Notes: a model not told the origin generated them from the letters alone. Shown: positions 9,031-15,529, numbered from the stretch's first letter. The stretch: 41,038 nucleotides of DNA from an uncultured Marvinbryantia sp. (GCA_934394985.1 CAKRRF010000022.1:1-41038); one strand, 5' to 3'. Numbers and translations: made by a program.

Positions 9031-9070
9031 AACAGAAAAAGAATCCCGTCTGTGAGATTCTTTTTCTGTT
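9031..9070 (-). terminator. Terminator of the radical SAM gene
   Basis: A 15-bp perfect stem (ACAGAAAAAGAATC plus flanking A and complement) with a T-rich end, 15 bp past the stop at 9085. It also has a T run on the plus strand. Confidence 0.7.
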
Positions 9071-9084
9071 TTTTAACTACTTCC

Positions 9085-10509
9085 TTATTTTACTGTCTTA
9101 TTTTCCGGAGCATAATTCTCATATTTTGGCACCTTATGTGTCTCAGCTGCCCAGATCTCCTCAGCCTCCGGCTTCCAGGTATCTGCATAGGCTTTACATT
9201 TTTCGCACAAATGCTCGACTGTCTCCGGTGACTCCAGATTCGTTCCGTGTGCACCTGTCTCATGTACCATCTTCTGCAGCAATTCCGGGTTTTCCAACAT
9301 CGGGCATGGTCTCAAATGATTACGGTTAAATGGCTGTCCCTTATGATATGCCATAAACAGTGGACTCTGTAAAATCTCCAAAATTGATGAGTCATGTATA
9401 TTGGCATTAGAAAAATGAATAAATACACATGGCTCTGCATCTCCGGCAGAATTGATATGGAAGTAATTTCTTCCTCCTGCTATACAGCCACCCACATATT
9501 CACCGTCATTCTGGAAATCCATCGGATAAAACTCAATATCAGACTCCATAGAACGTACGTAACGAATCCTGTCAATCATATATTTTCTCTGTTCAACTGT
9601 CGGCATGAGTTCCGGCACGGCATTATTTCCAACCGGCATGTAATGGAAATAAAATCCGAACCTGGCACCTTTTTCAGAAATCATTCTAAAGAACTCATCA
9701 CTGGTAACTGCCTCTATGTTTTCTCTTGTGTAACAAATGGAAGTGCCGAATATGATTCCATGCTTTTTCAAAAGATCCATTGCCTTCATGACTGCTGCAT
9801 AATGACCGTCTCCTCTTCTGGCATCATTGGTCTTCGGTGTTCCCTCAATGGATAACATAAAGGTAATATTACCAAGTCTGGCAACTTCCCGGCACATCTC
9901 TTCGTCAATCAGCGTAGAATTGCTATACAGGGCAAAATATGCATCATGATGTTTTTCTGCCAGTCGGAAAATGTCTTTCATACGGACAGTCGGTTCCCCA
10001 CCGGTCAGCATATACAGATACGTACCAAGCGCCTTTCCCTCTGTCACAATTTTATCCATGTCCTCAAAACTCAGGCTGTATTTATGTCCATAAGTACCGG
10101 ACCAGCAGCCCTGACAGTGCATATTGCACGCGCTGGTAGGATCAAATAAAATCAGCCACGGAATGTTACAGTTGTAAATCTCCCGATTCTTACGAATGGT
10201 CTTTGTTCCTCGAATAAATGCTTCAAATCCCAGATTCATCAATGTCACTTTCGCCACATGTTTATCTGTCTCATCCAGAATCCGATTGATATAACGCATC
10301 CATTTATTATTCGGGTCCTGCATTGCATTCAATACCTTTTCATAGGCTTCTTCTGAAAAATTCTTCCCCCAGAACTGTCTGATCAAGTCAAGAATCTCTT
10401 TATATGCTTTTTCTCGATCCTTATCGAACTTGTTTAACATAACATCAACGATTGCTTCGACTGCCTTTCTCTGAATGGCATGTGATGCTTTATCCAATGC
10501 AGTATTCAT
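9085..10509 (-). CDS. Radical SAM protein with C-terminal SPASM-like cysteines
   Basis: 474 aa from the ATG at 10509 (GGAAGG site; an ATG 21 bp upstream overlaps it). An N-terminal helical region of about 110 aa precedes the SAM barrel. The 4Fe-4S motif is CNMHCQGC (C128, C132, C135), followed by TGGEPTVR. The C-terminal half has more cysteines (CIAGGRNY, DAEPCVFIHF, RPCPMLENPE, CEKCKAY), which could bind auxiliary clusters as in SPASM enzymes. Substrate unknown; no peptide precursor is seen next to it. It is divergent from a TetR gene that likely controls it. Confidence 0.88.
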   Translation of the reverse strand: MNTALDKASHAIQRKAVEAIVDVMLNKFDKDREKAYKEILDLIRQFWGKNFSEEAYEKVLNAMQDPNNKWMRYINRILDETDKHVAKVTLMNLGFEAFIRGTKTIRKNREIYNCNIPWLILFDPTSACNMHCQGCWSGTYGHKYSLSFEDMDKIVTEGKALGTYLYMLTGGEPTVRMKDIFRLAEKHHDAYFALYSNSTLIDEEMCREVARLGNITFMLSIEGTPKTNDARRGDGHYAAVMKAMDLLKKHGIIFGTSICYTRENIEAVTSDEFFRMISEKGARFGFYFHYMPVGNNAVPELMPTVEQRKYMIDRIRYVRSMESDIEFYPMDFQNDGEYVGGCIAGGRNYFHINSAGDAEPCVFIHFSNANIHDSSILEILQSPLFMAYHKGQPFNRNHLRPCPMLENPELLQKMVHETGAHGTNLESPETVEHLCEKCKAYADTWKPEAEEIWAAETHKVPKYENYAPENKTVK

Positions 10510-10537
10510 AGTCTTTACCTTCCATTCCATTCTTTTT

Positions 10538-10555
10538 ATGATACATATGTATTAT
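10538..10555. promoter_or_regulatory. Palindromic operator candidate over the radical SAM promoter
   Basis: A perfect ATACATATGTAT core inside an 18-bp near-palindrome (16 of 18). It overlaps a minus-strand TATAAT (-10) at 10556-10551 in the divergent region between the radical SAM and TetR genes, which is the position expected of a repressor site. Confidence 0.5.
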
Positions 10556-10633
10556 ATTTTATTATGGGGGATTATATCACCAATAAAAATATGTTACAAT
10601 AGTTTTCAGAAAAACAAAACAAAGGAGCCAAAA

Positions 10634-11188
10634 ATGTACCATATCAAACCAGATAAACGTTCCCAGACATCTGCAAAGCTCATCTGCGATGCCATGCTGC
10701 AATGCTTACAGGAACAACCATTTTCAGAAATCACTATCGTCGATTTACAAAAGGCATCCTCGGTAGGACGTTCCACTTTTTATCGTCTGTTTGACCGTAC
10801 CGAAGATGTACTGGAATATCTTTATGAACAGCGTATTCAAAATATCTACAATGGTTATCATATGCTTCCCGAAGAACACCGTCCTTCTTTCCTGCTTTAT
10901 ATTCTGGAGAATTTGTATGATAATTCTGCTGTTCTGGAAGTACTGATTAAAAATAATCTGAGCCATCTCATGCAGAAAATACATAACAAATATATTCCCT
11001 ACTATATCCGGGAAGAACTTGGAAATGACAATTTTATCTCTGCAACAGAGGATTATGCCTGCAGCCTGTTCAGTTCACTGGTGGTAGGCATCATCTCTGT
11101 ATGGATCCGTCACAATAAGCGTGAAACACCAGAAGAATTATACTATCTTTTGCGCACTTATCTGCAGACTCTGGCCCGCATCAGCTAA
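10634..11188 (+). CDS. TetR family transcriptional regulator
   Basis: 184 aa from the ATG at 10634 (AAAGGAG, 7-nt spacer). An open frame to 10475 covers the promoter and is rejected. The HTH at about residues 20-55 contains ITIVDLQKASSVGRSTFYRLFD, a classic TetR helix pair. The C-terminal domain looks like the DhaS/TetR_C_8 class. It is divergent from the radical SAM gene with a palindrome in between, so it probably regulates that gene. Its stop overlaps the stop of the convergent DUF3786 gene by 4 bp. Confidence 0.88.
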   Translation: MYHIKPDKRSQTSAKLICDAMLQCLQEQPFSEITIVDLQKASSVGRSTFYRLFDRTEDVLEYLYEQRIQNIYNGYHMLPEEHRPSFLLYILENLYDNSAVLEVLIKNNLSHLMQKIHNKYIPYYIREELGNDNFISATEDYACSLFSSLVVGIISVWIRHNKRETPEELYYLLRTYLQTLARIS

Positions 11189-11859
11189 AGCATCTGCGAA
11201 ATGGCTTCCAGCAGATCTCCCTGCAGATAATAGGTCGTTTCAAAGTGAAGATATGACATGGATACTTTGTCCCACAAAATCAATATTTTTGCCGGAAATT
11301 CCTCATCCGCTTCCCAGTATTGCAATAACACGTCAAAATATGGCACCACCGGCATCCGGAAAGTCAGATCTGCTCCTGCCAGTCTCGGCTGCAGAATGCC
11401 GCCCAATTCCATACAGCTTTCTTTTACTTCTTTTACTCTTCCTGAAAATTCCTTTTCATACTTTTTTGCAAAAACCTCTGCGGAAGGGCTGCTTCCGGCT
11501 GCTGCAAATCCGGACACCGGCTGCCACTGTCCGGTAAGCGGCGGTAACGGTTTTTCTCCCGAATAACAGAGGAGATCATAGATCGTCATGACGATGGTAT
11601 ATTCTTTGCATATCTTCCATTCCATATGATCTTCATATTCTATTGTCCCGTCTGCCCGAGTGATACGATAATTTGTCCCGATATACTTCAGATACAGGTA
11701 ATCTTTATCATACTCCAGTCCGTATTTTTTTATTAACATATTCTGGTCATATTTCAAAAAATAATCTCTTCCTATATAAACCTGCTTTTCATAATTGGAT
11801 TGCATCATGTTCTCCTTCATTTTATATTTCTTATCCAGAAAACGTTTTGCATCCTCCAT
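11185..11859 (-). CDS. DUF3786 domain protein
   Basis: 224 aa from the ATG at 11859 (AAAGGAG, 8-nt spacer). A second start at 11805 (MQSNYEKQ) with AAGGAG is equally usable. The body (YEKQVYIGRDYFLKYDQNMLIKKYG, then YDLLCYSGEKPLPPLTGQW, then PYFDVLLQYWEADEEFPAKILILWD) fits DUF3786, an uncharacterised family of anaerobes. The first 18 residues (MEDAKRFLDKKYKMKENM) look like the C-terminus of the small VbhA-like protein encoded just upstream in the -1 frame, so this gene may be the second part of a frameshifted unit. A DUF3786 N-terminal fragment recurs at 12368-12398. Confidence 0.75.
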   Translation of the reverse strand: MEDAKRFLDKKYKMKENMMQSNYEKQVYIGRDYFLKYDQNMLIKKYGLEYDKDYLYLKYIGTNYRITRADGTIEYEDHMEWKICKEYTIVMTIYDLLCYSGEKPLPPLTGQWQPVSGFAAAGSSPSAEVFAKKYEKEFSGRVKEVKESCMELGGILQPRLAGADLTFRMPVVPYFDVLLQYWEADEEFPAKILILWDKVSMSYLHFETTYYLQGDLLEAISQML

Positions 11860-11972
11860 AGTAATCTCTCCTTTTTTTCTTTTTCTATATATTTTTTAAA
11901 CTCTTCTGTTGACTCTAATCCATCTACTTTTATCATACCAATAGCATAATCCCATGCCTGTAAATTTGTCAT
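11817..11972 (-). CDS. Small VbhA-like (antitoxin-type) ORF with frame break at an A7 run
   Basis: 51 codons from an ATG at 11972 with AAAGGAG upstream. The first 35 residues (start MTNLQAWDYAIGMIKVDGLE, then STEEFKKYIEKEKK) resemble the short helical proteins annotated as antitoxin VbhA family. That family continues with GEIT. Here the zero frame instead reads ERLLWRMQ and stops at 11817. A shift of -1 at the heptamer A-AAA-AAG (11877-11871) gives KGEITMEDAKRFLDKKYKMKE, the expected continuation, in frame with the DUF3786 ORF. Either one A has been lost or the site is a programmed frameshift. No Fic toxin is nearby, so an antitoxin role is doubtful. Confidence 0.55.
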   Translation of the reverse strand: MTNLQAWDYAIGMIKVDGLESTEEFKKYIEKEKKERLLWRMQNVFWIRNIK

Positions 11973-12019
11973 AATCTGTCTTCTCCTTTCAGTAAAGCGG
12001 ACATTCGCAATCGCTTCGA

Positions 12020-12117
12020 GATCTGTCAGTGGGAGCTTTCAACTCCCACTGACATAAGCATCCCCCCTCACCCGCCGCTTAGTGCTCCGCACACTTGAAG
12101 CGAGGGAATGCTTATCT
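12020..12117. mobile_element. Structured remnant, possibly an IS200/IS605-type end
   Basis: A perfect 11-bp stem (GTCAGTGGGAG / CTCCCACTGAC with a 7-nt loop, 12025-12053) is followed by a second large fold closed by TAAGCAT and ATGCTTA (about 12055-12113). This two-hairpin pattern recalls right ends and omega-RNA scaffolds of TnpB-type insertion sequences. No tnpA or tnpB gene is present. Identification is tentative. Confidence 0.3.
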
Positions 12118-12195
12118 GCGTTCAACTCGAATTTTCTTCGTCAATTTACCCATATTATAAATGATATATCTCTATCTTCCAACCCCGAATACTTA

Positions 12196-12363
12196 GCGAT
12201 TCTTCTCCCGATAGCGAATACTATCGGATCTACACTCGCTCCGGAAAAGTATTTACCGGAACAGTACTGTCGCTTTCCCCGGCAGTTCATGTCTTTGATG
12301 ATGCCAATACCCGTCCAAGAGATGAATAAAATATGGCGATACGACTGGATGCAGAAGTGCACT
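12196..12363 (+). pseudogene. Fragment of an M42 aminopeptidase gene
   Basis: About 165 bp match the intact M42 gene at 23488-23655 closely on the same strand (shared stretches such as CCGATAGCGAATACT versus CTCGATGGCGAATACT, then long runs of near identity through the VHVFDDANTRPRDE codons). The codon after RPRDE is TAA instead of AAA, so the copy is dead. It has no start, stop or flanking part of the gene. It ends abruptly against a DUF3786-like fragment at 12368. Confidence 0.85.
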
Positions 12364-12367
12364 CCAA

Positions 12368-12398
12368 TATAAACCTGCTTTTCATAATTGTATTCCAC
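12368..12398 (-). pseudogene. N-terminal fragment of a DUF3786-type gene
   Basis: On the minus strand this reads MEYNYEKQVYIG, matching MQSNYEKQVYIG of the DUF3786 gene at 11185-11859 almost base for base. The similarity stops at the junction with the M42 fragment, so only the first 10-12 codons survive. Confidence 0.7.
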
Positions 12399-12525
12399 TG
12401 TCTTCTCTCTGTTCTTTTCAAGAATTTCTTTATCTTTATCATATCAAAAATGTCCCCTTGTAAAACAATTTCATATTACTGCTTCACAAAAAAGGACATC
12501 TGATATTTCATATTATTCAGTTTTA

Positions 12526-12657
12526 CATTTTACCAGTATTTTTCCATGTAGCTGTTTGGTATGGTATCTGGTTTTAACTATTCCATATTCTTTCCTTCAT
12601 TTCTATGAAAAGAAAATAAAATCTTTCTTGTTGTAATAGATTTCATCCAACATTTTT
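12526..12657 (-). pseudogene. Internally deleted remnant of an Rpn-type nuclease gene
   Basis: Bases 12526-12557 match the last codons of the Rpn gene at 14340-14372 (MEKYW end). Bases 12558-12575 match its N-terminal codons near 15270-15288 (KPDTI). Bases 12575-12657 match its upstream flank at 15322-15402, including TTCTATGAAAAGAAAATAAA. Nearly the whole coding body is missing, as if deleted between the two ends. Confidence 0.8.
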
Positions 12658-12689
12658 TTCAAGAATGCCTGACAGCTTACTCAGTCCAT

Positions 12690-13427
12690 CTATGAAATTC
12701 CGTGATATGGCGTATCCAGCGGTATTGTCACATTGATTTCTGAAATTGTCAAAGGCTGGTTTCCCTCCATGCAGTAATATATATCCAGATTGGAAGGATC
12801 TCCAAGTGTCGGATCTATCGCATAGCACTGCAGCGTTCGCTGGATACTTCCAAGGATCGTTGCTGCAAGCTGATATGTATCAAACATATGAAATTCTTCC
12901 TTCTGTTGCGCAGGCGGTCCGGTAAAGAGTGAGCACTGACTGGAAAAACAAACGGTCATACCACCTTTTCCACTCGTGATCGCATCCGCAAGCGTCAAAT
13001 CCCAGCCTGTCAGATCTGCAATTCCCTTAACAAGTGCTTCCGGCGTAATGGCTTCTGTTGTTTCAAAAGGATATTCTTGAAATGAGCCATCGTATCCGAT
13101 ATACAGGGTTGCGGCGGCCGCAGTCGGATGTGTTACGCTTTCTGTTTCCAGAACAGCAACTTCTGTTTGCACTGCCTCCTGTGTCTCCGGCAGTACTGCT
13201 TCTGTCTGCACTGCCTCTTGTGTCTCTGGCTGTACTGCTTCTGTCTGCACCAACTTCTGCGTCTCCGGTTGTACTGTCTCTGTTTCTTTCTCTGTCTCTT
13301 TCTTTGTTTCGGCTTCATTCGTCGTTTCCACAACCGTCTCCGGCTGTTTTGGCTCTTCTTTTTTACATCCCATGAGCGCTACGCAGGTAGTTGTCGCCAG
13401 CACTGCCATCATCCATTTCTTTTTCAT
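12690..13427 (-). CDS. Lipoprotein with 39-bp tandem repeats
   Basis: 245 aa. Lipobox VALMGC (Cys21) after a short basic and hydrophobic signal, so it is probably lipid-anchored outside the membrane. A Glu/Thr/Gln-rich linker (about 25-95) includes about three copies of the 13-aa unit QPETQEAVQTEAV. The globular C-terminal part (about 105-245) contains LYIGYDGSFQEYPFE and GIADLTGWDLTLADAIT and may resemble GerMN-type domains; this is weak. The start has GGAGG 6 nt upstream, and the ATG overlaps the stop of a 26-codon ORF in the leader. A long structured leader and a promoter lie upstream. Function unknown. Confidence 0.82.
   Translation of the reverse strand: MKKKWMMAVLATTTCVALMGCKKEEPKQPETVVETTNEAETKKETEKETETVQPETQKLVQTEAVQPETQEAVQTEAVLPETQEAVQTEVAVLETESVTHPTAAAATLYIGYDGSFQEYPFETTEAITPEALVKGIADLTGWDLTLADAITSGKGGMTVCFSSQCSLFTGPPAQQKEEFHMFDTYQLAATILGSIQRTLQCYAIDPTLGDPSNLDIYYCMEGNQPLTISEINVTIPLDTPYHGIS
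13158..13276 (-). repeat. 39-bp in-frame tandem repeat in the lipoprotein linker
   Basis: Three units of about 39 bp, each coding a variant of PETQEAVQTEAV. They differ by a few silent and replacement changes. The length keeps the frame, so copy-number change would only alter linker length. Confidence 0.8.
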
Positions 13428-13504
13428 TTGACACCTCCAGTTGATTTCTTATAAAACAAATTAATAAGTTCTGGGAAGCCAACCGGGCAACTTTTGTTAA
13501 CCAT
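13424..13504 (-). CDS. 26-aa leader ORF coupled to the lipoprotein gene
   Basis: An ATG at 13504 with AAAGGAAG upstream opens 26 codons (start MVNKSCPVGF, end STGGVK). Its TGA overlaps the ATG of the lipoprotein as ATGA. That is the geometry of translational coupling. It lies inside the duplicated structured leader; in the second copy the corresponding ATG opens a different frame. It may be a regulatory leader peptide or chance. Confidence 0.35.
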   Translation of the reverse strand: MVNKSCPVGFPELINLFYKKSTGGVK

Positions 13505-13645
13505 GACTCTTCCTTTGTATACCTGCAGGTCATCACTCCTGCGGTAACTTTATAAGCATCTTTAGGTGCTGTATGTATCGGATTTTGCGAAAATTTTCAG
13601 TCTTCGCTCTTTCGTTACATATCAGAAAATAATTTCAGCTCCTTT

Positions 13646-13698
13646 CTGTATTTATTCTGTATTTATTCTGTATTTATTCTGTATTTATTCTGTATTTT
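13646..13698 (-). repeat. 11-bp tandem repeat in leader copy A
   Basis: Four copies of CTGTATTTATT plus a partial fifth. Copy B has one and a partial at the same place, so the array expanded after duplication. It sits between the promoter and the folded part of the leader. Confidence 0.9.
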
Positions 13699-13704
13699 CT
13701 TATA

Positions 13705-13733
13705 ATTTTAACGTATTAATATGAAATATACAA
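13705..13733 (-). promoter_or_regulatory. Promoter of the lipoprotein leader (copy A)
   Basis: Minus strand TTGTAT (13733-13728), 17-bp spacer, TAAAAT (13710-13705). Copy B has the same -35 but a weaker -10 (TTAAGA). Confidence 0.45.
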
Positions 13734-13848
13734 GAATTTGTTGCCGTTAATTGTATAATATAGGTCTGAAAATTATTGTCATTGGGAAAAAGTTTCCCAT
13801 TCTTATGAAAGACGCATTGTGTGCAAAGTTGAGAAGCCAGAAAACCAA

Positions 13849-14121
13849 ATGGTTTACATGTATACCTTTATCATCACAAACATGTATTCCTCACCGGAAT
13901 ATCTCATCAAATTTTACTGCAAAAGATGTTTGATGAAAAACTTCATCAAAGAAAGCAAATCTGTTTTTGATTTTTCTGCGTTAAAACTGCTGAAGATTGC
14001 TACAAAAGTAGTTCATTCAGCAAGATATACCACATTCAAGCTGTGTAGCAGCTGCCCATATAAAGAAGAGTTTTATGACACCCTTTCTGCAATAGGTAAG
14101 CTGAATGTACAGCTGGAATAG
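13849..14121 (+). CDS. Hypothetical small protein with two CxxC pairs
   Basis: 90 aa from the ATG at 13849 (other starts: TTG 13819, ATG 13858). CKRC and CSSC pairs about 40 residues apart (IKFYCKRCLMKNF, FKLCSSCPYKEEF) suggest a zinc-ribbon fold. No good ribosome site is visible before any start, so it may be a 5'-truncated remnant joined to the leader repeat at 13804. Unknown function. Confidence 0.4.
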   Translation: MVYMYTFIITNMYSSPEYLIKFYCKRCLMKNFIKESKSVFDFSALKLLKIATKVVHSARYTTFKLCSSCPYKEEFYDTLSAIGKLNVQLE

Positions 14122-14125
14122 CAAC

Positions 14126-14320
14126 TGTCAACGAACCTTGACAGCCTGATAATTGCTCAAAAACTCGTCATAGTGATTTTATGCCCTTTTTCTAACGAAT
14201 TGAGAGAAATTATGGCTGCATGGATCATTTTTTCAATTCATGATGCAAGTTTTAGGTTAGAAATTGCTCCATGAATAATTCAGGTTAAATGAAAAGGGCG
14301 AAATCATATTGACTTCACCC
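14126..14320. mobile_element. Palindromic MITE-like element
   Basis: Imperfect inverted ends (TGATTT-TAT-GCCCTTTT near 14175 and its partner AAAAGGGCGAAATCA at 14292-14305) enclose a partly self-complementary interior (ATTCATGATGCAA versus TTGCTCCATGAAT). A further short hairpin CTGTCAA/TTGACAG lies at 14126-14145. No coding capacity. It may be a small non-autonomous element or an IS remnant. Confidence 0.35.
14291..14320 (-). terminator. Terminator of the Rpn gene
   Basis: On the minus strand GGGTGAAGTC and GATTTCGCCC pair fully (two G-T pairs) around AATAT, followed by TTTTC, 24 bp past the Rpn stop. Confidence 0.7.
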
Positions 14321-14343
14321 AATTTTTTTACAAATACTTCATT

Positions 14344-15297
14344 TTACCAATATTTTTCCATATATCCGTTTGCTTCTTCTTCTGACAGCCCGAATTCTTT
14401 CATGATATTCTTTACTGTTGCTTCTTTACTAATATGGAATGTCTTGCAGGTTCGTATATTTGCCAAAATTCCTTGCTGCATTCCCTTCTGGATTCCCTGC
14501 TGTTCTAATTCTTCCAAAGCACTGCACATATTAACCTGCCCTCCTTTTTCTTCTGATGCCAAAGCATGGTCAATTAATTTCTGTGATTCTGTTATGGCAC
14601 CGATCACAACGCCAAGTTCTGATGAAATATACTTATGTCTATATACGGTATTAATCTTATCATAGTTCCGTTCATAAATCGAACGGCTCACATCAAATAC
14701 CGTATCTACATCTGGATCATGAAAATGAAGTTCTCCACTTTTTCTTAACTGTAGCAGATTCATCTTATAATCTGATACCAAGGGCTTCAGTTCATCCGGC
14801 ATCTCTAGCATATCCACTAGAGTATATGGTCCATCCCATTCTTTTTCTCCATAATATACACACAAACTGATTACTGGATGAAGCCGATCTGTTTTCTTCA
14901 GATTTGACAAGAATTCATCCGATGTTACAAACTCCTTATCCTTTTTATTTCTGGCTGCTGTCTCATTGTACTCTTTCATGTAGGAAAATGCATCTCCGAT
15001 CATATGACGCAGAGGCATTGCATAATGCACCTTTTCCTGATTTTCCAGTCCCCATATCACGAAGTCTGCTCCGTATGCTGTCTTTTTCACAACATCCATG
15101 ACTTTCTGTACTGTCTCCGCATGTCCGTTAAACTTTAACAATGACGAAACATCCGTATCTGCTTCTGTAAGGTCTTCTGGCTTTAATACCTGTTTTCCAT
15201 CAAAAAATACTGCATTAAATAAATCTGCGAAATGATGGTTATTTCTCCAGAAGTTCTTTAGTATGGTATCCGGTTTTAACTTGTTTTTTTCAGTCGT
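14344..15297 (-). CDS. Rpn family recombination-promoting nuclease (PD-(D/E)XK), ATG lost (ACG)
   Basis: 317 codons counted from an ACG at 15297. The frame there reads (M/T)TEKNKLKPDTILKNFW, a usual Rpn start, and GGAGG lies 8 nt upstream, so the original ATG seems to have mutated to ACG. The next usable start is a TTG at 15141 (265 aa), which would drop the conserved N-terminus. Domain features: FADLFNAVFFDG, then GADFVIWGLENQEKVHYAMPLRHMIGDAFSY (nuclease core with the E-x-Q type strand), then a helical tail with LEELEQQGIQKGMQQG. Rpn proteins are transposase_31-related DNases linked to horizontal gene transfer. A deleted copy lies at 12526-12657. Confidence 0.75.
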   Translation of the reverse strand, partial: TTEKNKLKPDTILKNFWRNNHHFADLFNAVFFDGKQVLKPEDLTEADTDVSSLLKFNGHAETVQKVMDVVKKTAYGADFVIWGLENQEKVHYAMPLRHMIGDAFSYMKEYNETAARNKKDKEFVTSDEFLSNLKKTDRLHPVISLCVYYGEKEWDGPYTLVDMLEMPDELKPLVSDYKMNLLQLRKSGELHFHDPDVDTVFDVSRSIYERNYDKINTVYRHKYISSELGVVIGAITESQKLIDHALASEEKGGQVNMCSALEELEQQGIQKGMQQGILANIRTCKTFHISKEATVKNIMKEFGLSEEEANGYMEKYW

Positions 15298-15422
15298 TTG
15301 ACCGCCCTCCTGTTCTTTATTTTAACTATACCATAACCTTTCCTTTATTTCTATGAAAAGAAAATAAAATCTTTCTTGTTGTAATCAATTTCATTCAGCA
15401 TTTTTATATATCATTTCACAGC

Positions 15423-15494
15423 GGGAGGGCATTTCTCTTCTTTCCGACACTCCCTTTTCTCGTTCTATCGGTTACTCTTACTATGAGTATAAAG
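15423..15494. repeat. Left copy of a perfect 72-bp inverted repeat
   Basis: Identical over all 72 bases to the reverse complement of 23012-23083. It starts GGGAGGGCATTTCTC and ends GAGTATAAAG. The outer part can itself fold (GGGAG/CTCCC). Together with the partner it brackets the ATPase/RT cassette. It lies directly after the terminator of the truncated gene at 15606. Confidence 0.95.
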
Positions 15495-15496
15495 AG

Positions 15497-15529
15497 AAAA
15501 AGGACAGATGTTGCCATCTGCCTTTTTTT
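15497..15529. terminator. Terminator, usable on both strands
   Basis: AGGACAGATG/CATCTGCCT stem with TTGC loop and a T7 tail on the plus strand and T5 on the minus strand. It serves the minus-strand frame ending at 15606. Confidence 0.7.

Larger units (their letters stand above)
13474..13804 (-). repeat. Structured leader, copy A (direct repeat of 16218-16517)
   Basis: A ~330-bp segment about 90% identical to 16218-16517, same orientation. On the minus strand it carries a promoter, an A/T-rich tandem block and several stems: TATGT/ACATA closing an AGCGAA/TTCGC arm; ACCGCAGG/CCTGC-A-GGT; and GGAAG/CTTCC enclosing an inner arm. Its far end (13783-13804) also keeps the last codons of the ATPase gene (EWETFS), so the repeat unit once joined that gene's 3' end to this leader. 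It looks like a cis-regulatory RNA; no known riboswitch class was recognised. Confidence 0.75.

Noticed and set aside
11817..11972. Active VbhA/Fic toxin-antitoxin pair
   Set aside because: No Fic-domain gene (HPFxxGNG) is present nearby; the partner is DUF3786.
13058..13454. Long plus-strand frames opposite the lipoprotein gene
   Set aside because: Shadows of the repeat-rich coding strand (Leu/Ser/Cys-rich products) without ribosome sites.
13474..13804. Leader as c-di-GMP, c-di-AMP, SAM, TPP or cobalamin riboswitch
   Set aside because: I looked for their conserved cores and did not see them; class left open.
15423..15494. 72-bp repeat as a CRISPR or rRNA-type repeat
   Set aside because: Only two copies, inverted and 7.5 kb apart, with no spacers or cas genes.
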